A stretch of DNA of 64,000 nucleotides from Sandaracinaceae bacterium. Its GTDB lineage: Bacteria; Myxococcota_A; Polyangia; Polyangiales; Houyiibacteriaceae. The position numbers and the translations under genes are program-made. Below are positions 51,213 through 61,351 of this stretch, piece after piece. Position 1 is the stretch's first letter. Every line of letters begins with the position of its first letter. The notes below the pieces were generated by a model. It ran no database searches. It was not told where the DNA came from and worked only from the letters and a program-made list of their open reading frames with translations. The stretch spans positions 124,001 to 188,000 of the forward strand of contig JADJJE010000002.1 of assembly GCA_016706685.1 (NCBI GenBank). Direction: 5' to 3'.

Positions 51213-52858
51213 AGGCGCTCATCCAGCGGGCCATGCAGTTTCGCCGCGCCCGCGCCTTCGCGCGCTACGAGCACGCGTGCCACGACCCGGCGGCCGCGCA
51301 AGAGACCGCGCTGCGCTGGCTCGTCGAGCGCTCGGGCCACACCGCGCTCGCGCGCCGTCTGGGGGCCACGCCCGGGCAGGTGCGCAGCATCGACGACCTG
51401 CGGCGCCGCGTGCCGCTCACGTCCTACGACGAGATCGCCCCCGAGATCGACGCGGCGTTGCGGGGCCAGCCCGACCAGCTGATCCCCGGGCGGCCGTCGT
51501 TCTTCGCGCTGACCTCGGGCACCACCGGGCGCTCCAAGTACATCCCCATCGACGACGCGTACCGCCGCGCCTTCCAGACTCCGATGCAGCACTACCTCTA
51601 CGGGGTGGTGCGCGACCACCCGCGCGCCTTCTCGGCGAAGGTGCTGTACATGGTGGGGCCCCCCGAGGTGGAGCACACACCGGGAGGCGCGGTGGCCGGA
51701 ACCATCTCCGGCTACAACTACCGCGCCCTTCCGAAGCTGCTGGCCAGCGTGGGCGCGGTGCCCTGGCAGGTCTTCGCCGTGCGCGATCCCCTCGCGCAGG
51801 TCCACGCCACCGCCCGGCTCGCGCTGCGCCATGACGTGTCGTTCGCGGTCGCCATCACCACGGCGCCGCTGGCCGCGTTGGGCACTGCCATGCGCGACCA
51901 CGCCGACCTGCTGCTGCGAGACCTGCACGACGGCACGCTCACCATCCCCACGGGTGCGCTCTCGCGGGCCGAGCGCGACATGCTGCAGCCGTTCGCCACG
52001 CGTGACCCTCGCCGCGCGCGTGCGCTCACACAGGCCTGCTCGCGCGCCGGTGGCCTGACCCCGCGGGTGGCGTGGCCCAACCTCGCGCTGCTCTCCTGCT
52101 GGGCACACGCCGGGGCGGCCACTCACCTGCACCTCTTCGACGAGCTCTATGGCCCGGGCCCGCTGCGCAGCGCGGTCTACTCGGCCACGGAGGGCTGGAT
52201 CAACATCCCGCTGCGCGACCATGACCCCTCGGGCGCGCTGTCCATCGAGAGCGGCGTCTACGAGTTCGAGGTGTTGGACGAGCGCGGCGAGCCCACGGGC
52301 GACACGCTCCTGCCTCATGAGACGGTGGTCGGCGCCGAGTACGGCATCGTGCTCTCGTCGGGCTGCGGCCTCTTCCGCTATCGCCTCGGGGACCGCGTGC
52401 GAGTCACGGGCTTCTTCCACCGCACGCCCGAGATCATGTTCGTGCGCAAGCTGGGCGCGGTGCTCTCGCTCGCGCACGACATGACCACCGAAGACCACGT
52501 CGCCACCGCGGTTGCGGCGGTGGCGGCCAGCGGCGTGCCCCTCGCGCGCTGGGTGTTCGGCCCTTGTGACGGTTTTCCGCCGCGCTACCGCCTAGTCGTG
52601 GCCAGCGACGGGGGCATGTCCGCCGAGGCCATCGCCGCCCGATTCGATGCTGCGTTGGGCCACGCGAACCTGGGCTACGAAGCCGACCGGGAAGCAGCCA
52701 TCCTCGCTCCGGTCGAAGTCACGCTGCTCGGCCGGGCGGAATTCGATGCTTGGGAGGCGGCCCGCCGCGCCGCGGTGGGTCACCAGTCCAAGCCCGTGCG
52801 CTTCGTGCTCACCGCGGCCGAGCTGCCGGGTGCGCCGCGCGGCGAGGGGGCGGCGTGA
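51209..52858 (+). CDS. GH3-family acyl-amido synthetase-like protein
   Basis: The 549-aa protein belongs to the GH3 superfamily of acyl-adenylating enzymes, known in plants for joining hormones to amino acids. Features are FALTSGTTGRSKYIPI (about 99-114), YSATEGWINIP, and FRYRLGDRVRVTGF (the nucleotide-hinge region). Bacterial members are known but rarely characterised. In this operon it may release the finished acyl chain from its carrier as an amide or ester (inference). ATG 51209 overlaps ketosynthase 2 and the next start overlaps its stop. Confidence 0.9.
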   Translation: MKALIQRAMQFRRARAFARYEHACHDPAAAQETALRWLVERSGHTALARRLGATPGQVRSIDDLRRRVPLTSYDEIAPEIDAALRGQPDQLIPGRPSFFALTSGTTGRSKYIPIDDAYRRAFQTPMQHYLYGVVRDHPRAFSAKVLYMVGPPEVEHTPGGAVAGTISGYNYRALPKLLASVGAVPWQVFAVRDPLAQVHATARLALRHDVSFAVAITTAPLAALGTAMRDHADLLLRDLHDGTLTIPTGALSRAERDMLQPFATRDPRRARALTQACSRAGGLTPRVAWPNLALLSCWAHAGAATHLHLFDELYGPGPLRSAVYSATEGWINIPLRDHDPSGALSIESGVYEFEVLDERGEPTGDTLLPHETVVGAEYGIVLSSGCGLFRYRLGDRVRVTGFFHRTPEIMFVRKLGAVLSLAHDMTTEDHVATAVAAVAASGVPLARWVFGPCDGFPPRYRLVVASDGGMSAEAIAARFDAALGHANLGYEADREAAILAPVEVTLLGRAEFDAWEAARRAAVGHQSKPVRFVLTAAELPGAPRGEGAA

Positions 52859-53580
52859 GCGGCCGTCGTCGCGCGCTGGTCACGGGCGCCACCTCGCACA
52901 TCGGGCGCGCCGTGGCGCGCGCGCTCGCCGCCGACGGACACGAACTCGTCCTCACGGGGCGCCGCGCCGACGTCCTCGCCGAGCTGGCGGCCGAGCTGGG
53001 GGCCGAGCACGTGGCGGGCGACCTGTGCGAAGGCGCGCTCCGTGAGCGCCTCGCGGAGGGGCCCGCTTGCACCGCACTCGTGCACACCGCCGGGCATGCC
53101 TTCGCTTACGCCCGCCACCACGACTTCGCGCCCGCCGACGCGGAAGCGCTCTACGAGGTGGACTTTCGCGCGGGTGCCGAGCTGGCCCGGCTGCTCGCCC
53201 CCGGCATGATGCGGCAGCGCTCCGGTCGCTTCGTGTTCATCGGCTCGCTGGCGGCCACCTTCGCGGGCGGCGGCAGCGCGCCCTATGCGGCGGTGAAGGC
53301 GGCCATCGAGGGACTCACGCGCGGGTTGGCCACCGACTACGGTCGGTTCGGCATCACCAGCAACGTGGTGGCGCTGGGCGTCATCGAGACGGAGCGGACG
53401 GCGCTCCGCATGACCGACGAGAGTCGTCGGAAGTTCGCCGCCGCCACCAGCCTGCGCCGCATCGGTCAGCCGGCCGACGTGGCCGGGCCAGTTCGCTTCT
53501 TGTGCTCCGACGAGGCGGCCTACATCACGGGCAGCACCCTGGTCGTCTCGGGTGGCCTCCACCTCAACCAAGGCTGGTGA
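52855..53580 (+). CDS. SDR-family ketoreductase
   Basis: The 241-aa classical short-chain dehydrogenase has the NAD(P)-binding TGATSHIG (10-17), catalytic Ser131 and Y144-xxx-K148 (PYAAVKAAIEGLTRGLA), and the C-terminal GSTLVVSGGLHLNQGW typical of FabG-like reductases. It would reduce a 3-ketoacyl-ACP made by the ketosynthases. GTG 52855 overlaps the GH3 stop by 4 nt. Confidence 0.92.
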   Translation: MSGRRRALVTGATSHIGRAVARALAADGHELVLTGRRADVLAELAAELGAEHVAGDLCEGALRERLAEGPACTALVHTAGHAFAYARHHDFAPADAEALYEVDFRAGAELARLLAPGMMRQRSGRFVFIGSLAATFAGGGSAPYAAVKAAIEGLTRGLATDYGRFGITSNVVALGVIETERTALRMTDESRRKFAAATSLRRIGQPADVAGPVRFLCSDEAAYITGSTLVVSGGLHLNQGW

Positions 53581-53581
53581 C

Positions 53582-54337
53582 ATGCTCTTCGCGCTGATTG
53601 CCATGGATCTGGTCTGGGCGCTGGCCTTGGTGGGGGTCGCCACCCCCGCGTCGTTCGCCGCCTATCGTGCGTACGCGCTCGCGAGCATCGCTACGGAGAG
53701 CGCGCCGCTCGGCTTCGTGGCCGCCGTGGTCGTCTTCGTGCTCACGTACGGTGCTGGCGCCTGCGCCCTGAGCTTCGTCATCCCCAAGCCGCGGCCGGGC
53801 CGGTACACGCTCTTGAAGGGCCGGGACTTCTATCTCTGGTCCCTCGGGCTCATCGTGCGGCGCGTCATCGACATCCCGCCCATCTCCACCTTGGTGCGGC
53901 AATCGGCGCTGGGTCGCACCCTCGCCCTGCGCGCCGCCGGTGGGCGGGTGTCGTTCCTTGCGAACATGTCGTCCGACGTGGTGGTGCTGGACCCCAACCA
54001 GTTCACCCTCGAGGCGGGGGCCATGCTGGGCTCCGGCGTGATGGTGTCGGGTCACTACATCGTGGACGGTGTCCTCACACTAGCGCCCGTGATCATCGAG
54101 TCGGGCGCCGAGGTGGGGGCCGACGGTCGCATCGCCCCGGGGGTCCGGCTGCGGAAGAAAGCGATGGTCCAGTCGGGGGCCGCCATCGGGCCGTTCAGCG
54201 ACGTGGGGGAGGGCGCGGTGGTGGGCCTGCGCGCGGTGGTGGGCGCGCGCGTGCAGATCGGCGCCGGCGCCAGCGTCGCGCCCAACGCGTACGTGCCCAA
54301 CGGGCAGGTCATCGCGCCCGGCGAGACCTTCGGCTAG
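53582..54337 (+). CDS. Membrane-anchored left-handed beta-helix (hexapeptide) protein
   Basis: A 251-aa protein with two N-terminal transmembrane segments (about 1-30 and 40-65) and a C-terminal hexapeptide-repeat domain (about 120-250) with repeated [LIV]-G-x-x-x-x units such as VIIESGAEVGADGRIAP and IGAGASVAPNAYV. Hexapeptide proteins are often acyl- or acetyltransferases, and similar membrane-linked ones occur in NRPS/siderophore terminal modules. It is the last gene of the operon (ATG 53582, one base after the SDR stop) and may transfer or modify the product at the membrane. Confidence 0.82.
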   Translation: MLFALIAMDLVWALALVGVATPASFAAYRAYALASIATESAPLGFVAAVVVFVLTYGAGACALSFVIPKPRPGRYTLLKGRDFYLWSLGLIVRRVIDIPPISTLVRQSALGRTLALRAAGGRVSFLANMSSDVVVLDPNQFTLEAGAMLGSGVMVSGHYIVDGVLTLAPVIIESGAEVGADGRIAPGVRLRKKAMVQSGAAIGPFSDVGEGAVVGLRAVVGARVQIGAGASVAPNAYVPNGQVIAPGETFG

Positions 54338-54347
54338 CGCACCACCG

Positions 54348-54890
54348 CTACCTGCCCGCAGGCACTTTGCGCACGCGGAAGCGCTCGAGCTGGTACTCCG
54401 CTGCGGGCGAGATGCGCGCCTTCATGCGCGCGATGTTCACCTGCTGCTCGGCGCTGTCCACGCCCTCGATGTCCGGGAGCAGCACGCCCCGCAGCTGCCC
54501 GCTGTGCACCACCACACCGTAGTGCTTCGGGTCCAGGTCCTGCAGCCCGCGCGCAGGCTCGGGGGGCTCGAGCAGGCTGATCTCCATGGTCAGGCCGTCC
54601 AGCTCCCCGCGCGAGACGGGCAGGAAGCGCGGGTCCTCGAGCGCCGCCGAGATGGCCGACTCGGCGATCTCGTGCGCCAGCGACGTGCGTGAGGGCTCGA
54701 GCCTCCCGACGCAGCCGCGCAGCTCGCCGCCCGGCTGGCGTAGCGTGACGAACACCGCGCGTGCTGTGTCGCCGAAGCTCGCGGGCAGGTGAGGTGGCAC
54801 GAACGTCCGGCCCTCGAGGCGTGCCGCGATGGCGTCACGAGCCACGTTCAGGAGGGCCTGCTCGTCGGGGGTCGCGGTCGCTCTCGTCAT
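54348..54890 (-). CDS. AmmeMemoRadiSam system protein A (AMMECR1-like)
   Basis: The 180-aa protein has the AMMECR1 signature LRGCVGRLEP (57-66), the ALEDPRFLPVSRGEL region and HYGVVVHSGQLRGVLLPD. In this family the conserved Cys in RGCxG is essential, but the biochemical activity is still unsettled. It forms a coupled group with a LigB-like gene and a radical SAM gene (4-nt overlaps), the usual AmmeMemoRadiSam arrangement. Confidence 0.92.
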   Translation of the reverse strand: MTRATATPDEQALLNVARDAIAARLEGRTFVPPHLPASFGDTARAVFVTLRQPGGELRGCVGRLEPSRTSLAHEIAESAISAALEDPRFLPVSRGELDGLTMEISLLEPPEPARGLQDLDPKHYGVVVHSGQLRGVLLPDIEGVDSAEQQVNIARMKARISPAAEYQLERFRVRKVPAGR

Positions 54891-55701
54891 GAACGGGCCT
54901 CGCTCTCGGCCGAATTCGAGTACAGCACGGCCTCGCAGTAACCCACGCCGAAGGGGCCCTCGTAGGCCAGCACCCGGGCGCCGCGCGCCTCGAAGCCCAC
55001 GGCTGCGGCAGCCACGCAGGTGGACTGCACCACGTCCTCGCCCGCCAGCTCTTGAAGCGCGGGGTCGGGGGCCACGGCGCGCGCGTAGTCGCGCGAGCGC
55101 AGCGCCGCCACGAACCCGCTGTCGAACTCGATCGCGCGCGGGTGGAAGCCCGCCGGCGCGTCCGGCCGCAGGCGGTGGCTCATGTCGCCCGAGGCCACCA
55201 CCGCCCAGCGCTCGCCGCGGGCCTCTGCCACGTCCCGCAGCAACCGGCCGAAGCGCGCCTCGCTGCCGGCCCCTGGGTAGGGCAGCGCCACCACCAGCGT
55301 GCGCCCGGCATAGCCCGCCTCCGCCAAGAACCAGAGCGGCACCACCGCGCCGTGGTCGAGCGCGTGCCCCGCGATGCCTTCGACCGCGACACCCTGGCCC
55401 GCCCCTGCTGCGGCGAGGGACTGCGCCACGTCCGCTGCGCCCGGCAGCGCCACGCCCACCGCGGCGTGACCAAAGCGCCCGAAGTCGCCCTGCACGTGGG
55501 CGTCGGCGCACACCCCCCAGGCACGTGGCCGGCGCGGCGCGTGCGGCGTGATCAGCACCAGCACCTCGGGCGCGTGCCGCACCACCTCGGCGGCCACGTC
55601 ACGCATGGCCCGCGTGGTGGCGGCGCACTCCACCGCTCGCTCCGCCCCGATGGCGGGCACGACGATGGGCGCGTGGCACATCAACGCGGCGACGACGACG
55701 C

Positions 55702-55705
<4 letters not shown>
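54887..55705 (-). CDS. AmmeMemoRadiSam-associated LigB/Memo-type extradiol dioxygenase-like protein
   Basis: A 272-aa protein of the class III extradiol dioxygenase (LigB)/Memo superfamily. Metal-ligand positions are probably His in MCHAPIVVP, His in ITPHAP, and the catalytic His in GHALDHGAVVPLWFL; VVASGDMSHRL is the C-terminal signature. Relatives take the 'B' position of AmmeMemoRadiSam systems. The ATG start at 55705 is preceded by an open but non-coding stretch. It is coupled to the radical SAM gene upstream and to the AMMECR1 gene downstream. Confidence 0.87.
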
Positions 55706-56818
<1,113 letters not shown>

Positions 56819-56826
<8 letters not shown>

Positions 56827-57298
56827 GGGTCTTCGTCGCGCACGCACGCGCCTCGAGCGCGTCCAGCACGCGGGCCAGCTGCCCCAGCGCCAGCACCAGC
56901 GCGTCGCGCGGGCACGCTGCCGGCTGGGACCCGAACTTCATGTGGTAGAGCGACACGCGCTCGGGCGACTCGTCCGAGATCTCGATGGCCACCTCCTGCG
57001 CCAGCTGGCGGCCACCCCCACGTGCCAGGGCTGCGGACAGCTCGCGGACATCGTCCCCGCTCGTGAGCGCTCCCTCCTCCACCACCGCCGCGATCACCTG
57101 CCACGCTTCCCGCACCTCGGCGTCGACCAGCTCCTCCAGCATGCCCAGCGCCGCGTCGCGACGAGCCGCGGCCAGCACCACGGCCGAGTGCCGTGCAGCG
57201 CGCTGCCGTGCATCGTGGCGCGCGGCGTTGACCACCGCGGCGACCACCAGCAGCAGCACGGTCCCCCAGCCCAGCGCGTATCCGAGCTCTGCGTTCAC
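56819..57298 (-). CDS. Single-helix membrane hypothetical protein
   Basis: A 159-aa protein with one N-terminal transmembrane helix (LGWGTVLLLVVAAVVNA, about 9-25) followed by a basic stretch and a helical cytoplasmic domain ending ARACATKTHG. The start is GTG 57298, with GAGGTG five bases upstream. It is the first gene of the minus-strand AmmeMemoRadiSam run, overlapping the radical SAM gene. No family is recognised; the position suggests co-expression. Confidence 0.7.
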
Positions 57299-57347
57299 GC
57301 GGCACCTCGAGCTTGTGTATGGAAGCTCACTCCGATAGGGTGAACCA

Positions 57348-59345
57348 ATGCAAGGACGGAGGACACTGGGTGTGCGTTGGGGCGTGTTGCTTCTCGTGTT
57401 GGGGCTGGCTCCCGGCTGCAGCTGCGGCGAGCGTGTCCACCCGTCGGACGGTGGCTCGCTCGATGGCGACATGACCGTGGGCGACATGGCCGTGGATGCC
57501 ATGGATGGCGCGGACATCGGGCCCGACCCCATTCCGTGCACCCTCTCGGGGCGCAGCGTGGCGGTGCGGCTCGAGGAGGTGGACTCCATCGACGTCCTGT
57601 TCATGGTCGACAACTCGGTCTCCATGCGCGAGGAGCAGGTGGCCCTGCTCGAGGAGATCCCGCTCATCGTGGAGGTGCTCGCGGATGGCGACCGCGATGG
57701 TGACGGCGCCCAGGACTTCACGCCGCTCGCCAGCATCCACGTGGGGGTCATCACCAGCGACATGGGCATCGGAGGCGTGCCGATCAACGCAGCGGCCCAC
57801 TGCGACGTGCTGCTCGGCGACGACGGAGTCCTCTTGACGGTGCCGCGCGGCAGCGACCCCTCGTGCGAGCTCAGCTACCCCCCGTTCCTCGAGTTCAACG
57901 GAGACACCGACAACCCGGCGCTCTTCGCGGCCGACGTGGGCTGCCTGGCCGCGACGGGGCCCAACGGCTGTGCCTTCGAGCAGCAGCTCGAGGCCGTGCT
58001 GAAGGCGTTGACCCCCGCCGGCTCCGACGTGGTCTTCGAGCAGGCGCGCGGAAGCACGCTGGTGCGCACCACGCAGGGGCACGGGGGCGGCGGTGTCAAC
58101 GGCGGGTTCCTGCGCGACACGTCCATGCTGGCCATCATCATGGTGACCGACGAGGACGACTGCTCCAGCCGCGACATCGACCTGTACGACTTGGACGCCT
58201 CCACTGCGCGCTATCCAGTGCCCACGAGCGCCCTCGGCAGTATCGCGCCCAATCGACAGTGCGCCGCCTACCGTGACGTCCAATATGACGTCGCCAAGCG
58301 CTACGTCACGGGACTCCTCGCCGTGCGGCCCGACTTCTACGACCTGCTGGTGTTCGCCGTCATCGCTGGCGTCGCGCCCGACGTCATCGCCGCGAACACC
58401 ACCACCGAGACGGTGGACGACCAGACGCGAACCGTCACCGACTACGCGGCCATCCTGGCCAGCGCCTCCATGCAGGAGCTCTCCAACGCCGAAGCCGACA
58501 ACCTGGTGCCCGGCTGCGTGCGGCCCAACCCCGACGACCCCACCAACGCAGCACTGAACAACGTGGCCTTCCCGCCGCGTCGCCTCGTGGAAGTGGCCGA
58601 GGGCCTCGACCGCCTGGGCGCACACGGCGTGGTCGCGTCCATCTGCGAAGCCCGCGACCCCGAGAACGGCGACTTCCAAGCGGATTTCTCGCCGGCCGTG
58701 GACGAGATCCTGCTGGCCATCGAGAACGCGCTGCCCCCGGGCTGCATCGACGACGAGCTCGAGCAGCGGGCATCCGGCGAGGTGCAGTGCGAGGTGCTGG
58801 AGACGCTGCCGCCCGGCGTGACGTGTGCGTCGCAAGCATCCCGCGGCCGCGACCCGCTGCCGGTGCGCGTGGAAGGCACGGGACCCTCCGCCCGCCAGGT
58901 GTGCCGCGTGCAGCAGCGGGTACCGAGCGCCGCCGACCGCAGCGCGCAGACGGGCCCCAGCGGCGAGGGCTGGTTCTACGACGACTACACCACCCTGCTG
59001 CCCACGCGCTGCCCCCCGAGCCATCAGGCCATCGTGTTCAGCGCAGGCGGCGGCCTCACCGTGGACGCCGAGATGACCATGGAGTGCTTGGTCGCTCCGC
59101 CCGCGGACCTGGCTCGCGCCGATGTGGGCACCGGCTGCCGCGTGAACCCCAACGCGTGCGCCCTGGTGGGCGAAGACCTGGACAGCCTCCGCACCCAGTA
59201 CCGCCGCCCTAGCACCACGCTGGTCTGTGCGGCCTCGGGCAACTGCCACCTCTCGTGTGTGGCCGACTCCGACTGCCCGGCGCTCCAGCGCTGCGTGGCC
59301 GAATCCGGCCAGTCCATCTGCCAAGACCCGGTGTGCGGCAGCTGA
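57348..59345 (+). CDS. Myxobacterial VWA-like surface lipoprotein
   Basis: A 665-aa secreted protein with a signal peptide and a lipobox-like APGC (Cys24), then an acidic linker (DGGSLDGDMTVGDMAVDAMD). A VWA-like domain begins near residue 75 with IDVLFMVDNSVSMREEQ, which has an intact MIDAS D-x-S-x-S, and is completed by MVTDEDDCSSRD. The remainder is cysteine-rich with many paired Cys and a C-terminal CVADSDCPALQRC module. Similar proteins are numerous in Polyangia and are probably surface-exposed; their ligand is unknown. ATG 57348 has AGGGTGA just upstream. Confidence 0.85.
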   Translation: MQGRRTLGVRWGVLLLVLGLAPGCSCGERVHPSDGGSLDGDMTVGDMAVDAMDGADIGPDPIPCTLSGRSVAVRLEEVDSIDVLFMVDNSVSMREEQVALLEEIPLIVEVLADGDRDGDGAQDFTPLASIHVGVITSDMGIGGVPINAAAHCDVLLGDDGVLLTVPRGSDPSCELSYPPFLEFNGDTDNPALFAADVGCLAATGPNGCAFEQQLEAVLKALTPAGSDVVFEQARGSTLVRTTQGHGGGGVNGGFLRDTSMLAIIMVTDEDDCSSRDIDLYDLDASTARYPVPTSALGSIAPNRQCAAYRDVQYDVAKRYVTGLLAVRPDFYDLLVFAVIAGVAPDVIAANTTTETVDDQTRTVTDYAAILASASMQELSNAEADNLVPGCVRPNPDDPTNAALNNVAFPPRRLVEVAEGLDRLGAHGVVASICEARDPENGDFQADFSPAVDEILLAIENALPPGCIDDELEQRASGEVQCEVLETLPPGVTCASQASRGRDPLPVRVEGTGPSARQVCRVQQRVPSAADRSAQTGPSGEGWFYDDYTTLLPTRCPPSHQAIVFSAGGGLTVDAEMTMECLVAPPADLARADVGTGCRVNPNACALVGEDLDSLRTQYRRPSTTLVCAASGNCHLSCVADSDCPALQRCVAESGQSICQDPVCGS

Positions 59346-59348
59346 CCC

Positions 59349-59382
59349 CTGAGCTGAGGTCGCCCTTCCAGGGTGGGCTCAG
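59349..59382. terminator. Candidate bidirectional terminator hairpin
   Basis: CTGAGC (59349-59354) pairs with GCTCAG (59377-59382), and CCCT/AGGG pair inside the loop. It sits in the 33-bp gap between convergent genes and overlaps the last codons of the minus-strand gene. There is no U-tract, so it is a weak candidate. Confidence 0.3.
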
Positions 59383-59903
59383 CAGTCGTCGAAGACCACC
59401 TCGCCCACCACGCGGGTCTCGTCTTCGAGCGTGCAGTCCACCCGCACGTAGCCGCGCACCAGCCGCACGTCGTTGACGGTGGTGCTGGTGGGCTCCACGG
59501 ACACCTCGAAGCGCGTGCAGCGCTCGCGGTCCACCCGAAACACGGTGCAGTCGGTGCCGTTGGCGTTGCGGCAGGTACCGGGCACCTCGATGTCGAGGCG
59601 CGTCCCCTCGAGCGGATCCACCGTGGGGTAGATGGCGCCGTCGTTGTGTCGGTTGCCGTGCAGGTTGGCGCCCATGCGCCCGAACGGCTGCATCGAATCG
59701 CACTCCGTGGGTGTGAGCGTGAAGGGAGTGCGCGGCCCTCCGTCCACGCGCACGCTGCCCTCCGGCTCGCCGCAGTCCTTGCCCACCAGCAACACCAGCG
59801 GCACCGCCAGCAGGATCACCGCCATGATCTTCGCGCCGCGAAGGTTCGCCTGCTGGTTGGGCAGCGGGGGCGGGGTCGTCTCGGGAGGCGCGGCGTCGGG
59901 CAT
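59379..59903 (-). CDS. Single-pass membrane hypothetical protein, Cys-rich exported domain
   Basis: A 174-aa protein: a Pro-rich cytoplasmic N-terminus (PPETTPPPLPNQQ), a transmembrane helix (about 26-42, IMAVILLAVPLVLLVG), and an exported domain with about five cysteines (KDCGEP, TECDS, GTCRN, DCTVF, DCTLED) that could form disulfides. ATG 59903 is used. No domain family is recognised. It converges with the VWA lipoprotein gene. Confidence 0.7.
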   Translation of the reverse strand: MPDAAPPETTPPPLPNQQANLRGAKIMAVILLAVPLVLLVGKDCGEPEGSVRVDGGPRTPFTLTPTECDSMQPFGRMGANLHGNRHNDGAIYPTVDPLEGTRLDIEVPGTCRNANGTDCTVFRVDRERCTRFEVSVEPTSTTVNDVRLVRGYVRVDCTLEDETRVVGEVVFDDC

Positions 59904-60044
59904 GGTGCGCAAGGGTCGCAGAGCCGCAGCCGTCTGCCTACCTCCGGCGTGCGGGTTCGCCTAGAGGCTGCTTCCCCGCGAGGCGGCGGCCGTGCCATCC
60001 TCTCGCCGAAAGCATACGGACGAGTCAGGGAAGGGATACCGCTC

Positions 60045-60266
60045 ATGAGTGACACCACGGATTCGAGAGGGGAGTGCACGCACGCCGCGTCCTGCGCGAT
60101 GTACAGCCTCTTCAAGCATGCGGGGACCCTCAGCGTCTTCAAGATCCGCTACTGTAACGGCGCCTTCGAGACGTGTGCGCGCTACGAGCTCGCCAGCAAG
60201 GGTCGCACGGTGCCGCTGCGACTCATGCCCAACGGACAGACGCTGAGGGCACCGGAGCAACCATGA
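60045..60266 (+). CDS. Small Cys-rich protein (CxxxxxC...YC...CARY type)
   Basis: A 73-aa protein from ATG 60045 with GGGAAGG upstream. Cysteines lie in ECTHAASCAMYSLF, RYCNGAFETCARYEL; this CxxxxxC - YCxGxxxxCARY spacing occurs in a family of small proteins from diverse bacteria and archaea, possibly binding an Fe-S cluster or metal (inference). The last four nt overlap the YeeE-like gene start, so it is co-translated with the transporter pair. It could deliver or sense a sulfur species. Confidence 0.78.
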   Translation: MSDTTDSRGECTHAASCAMYSLFKHAGTLSVFKIRYCNGAFETCARYELASKGRTVPLRLMPNGQTLRAPEQP

Positions 60267-60901
60267 CGTACTGGCCCGCCTGGTTGAGCGGCCTCGCCCT
60301 CGCCCTCGTCGCCCTGACCCATTGGCTCGCGGTGCGGCGCATGCTGGCCGTCTCGGGCCGCTTCACGCACCTGGTCAACCGCCTGCGTGAGGGGCCGCCT
60401 GTCGAAGGTGAAGACGACGCGATGAGCGAAGCGGAGCTGCTGGCCGCGGTGCAGGCCATGGCGCTCGCCGAGTTCGGCGCCGAAGCCATCAACGCCGCTG
60501 AAGCCGCCGAAGCCAGCGCCGCTCCCGAAGCCCTCGACGCCATCGCGGAGCCCACCGCGGTGGTGTCCGCGGGCCCTCAGCCGCTCTGGCTGCACGCCGC
60601 CTTCCTCGCCGCGCTCCTCGTTGGTGGGGTGCTCTCGGCCCTCGCTGCGGGCGGCCTCACGGTGGACTCGGGTTTGGCCAGTGCGGGCTTCGAGGCCACC
60701 TTCGGCAGCGGGGCGCCCTCGTACGCGGTGCTCCTGCTGGGGGGCGTGCTCATCGGCTGGGGCACCCGCATGTCGGGCGGCTGCACCTCGGGCCACGGCC
60801 TGTGCGGCGTCAGCCGCGCGCAGCCGGGCTCGTTCGTGGCCACCTGCGCCTTCTTCGGCACGGGCATCGTGGTCAGCTTCCTGCTGGAGGCGGTGCTGTG
60901 A
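60263..60901 (+). CDS. YeeE/YedE family transporter subunit, half 1
   Basis: A 212-aa membrane protein. After an N-terminal helix and an acidic Ala-rich cytoplasmic loop (about 45-110), it has the YeeE/YedE core: LLGGVLIGWGTRMSGGCTSGHGLCGVSR. The conserved Cys in GGCTSGHG is the thiosulfate-handling residue in TsuA-type transporters. This is the split, two-gene form, with the second half immediately downstream. The acidic loop between helix 1 and the core is longer than I expect for the family. Confidence 0.88.
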   Translation: MTYWPAWLSGLALALVALTHWLAVRRMLAVSGRFTHLVNRLREGPPVEGEDDAMSEAELLAAVQAMALAEFGAEAINAAEAAEASAAPEALDAIAEPTAVVSAGPQPLWLHAAFLAALLVGGVLSALAAGGLTVDSGLASAGFEATFGSGAPSYAVLLLGGVLIGWGTRMSGGCTSGHGLCGVSRAQPGSFVATCAFFGTGIVVSFLLEAVL

Positions 60902-61320
60902 AGTCGCACCTCATCACCATCGCGCTCGGCGTCGCCTTCGGGTTCTGCCTGAGCCGCATCGGCTTCACCAGCTGGGACGAGGTGCACGCCATGTTCACCT
61001 TCAGTGACCTGCGCCTGGTCATCGCCTTCGGCACCGCCGTCGCCCTGCTCAGCGTCGGCTGGGTGGTCGTGCGGCGCCTCCGCCCCAGCGACCCCGCGTT
61101 CTCGCCTCGTCCCATCCACAAGGGCACGCTCGTGGGCGGTGTGCTGTTCGGCGCGGGCTGGGCCCTCACGGGGGCCTGTCCCAGCATTGCCTTGGTCCAG
61201 CTCGGCGAAGGCAAGCTGGGCGCGCTGGTCACGCTCGTGGGCATCTTCGCGGGCAATGCGCTCTATGCGGCCGTGCACGAGCGCTACTTCCGCTTCAGCG
61301 TGGGCAGCTGCGAGGGCTGA
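60898..61320 (+). CDS. YeeE/YedE family transporter subunit, half 2 (DUF6691-like)
   Basis: A 140-aa membrane protein from GTG 60898, overlapping half 1 by 4 nt. It has about four transmembrane segments and the second core motif GVLFGAGWALTGACPSIALVQ, whose Cys pairs functionally with the GGCTSGHG Cys of half 1. Together the two proteins should move a reduced sulfur compound such as thiosulfate across the inner membrane. Confidence 0.9.
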   Translation: MKSHLITIALGVAFGFCLSRIGFTSWDEVHAMFTFSDLRLVIAFGTAVALLSVGWVVVRRLRPSDPAFSPRPIHKGTLVGGVLFGAGWALTGACPSIALVQLGEGKLGALVTLVGIFAGNALYAAVHERYFRFSVGSCEG

Positions 61321-61351
61321 GCCCGAGGTTCGCCCTCCGCTCAGGCCTCAT

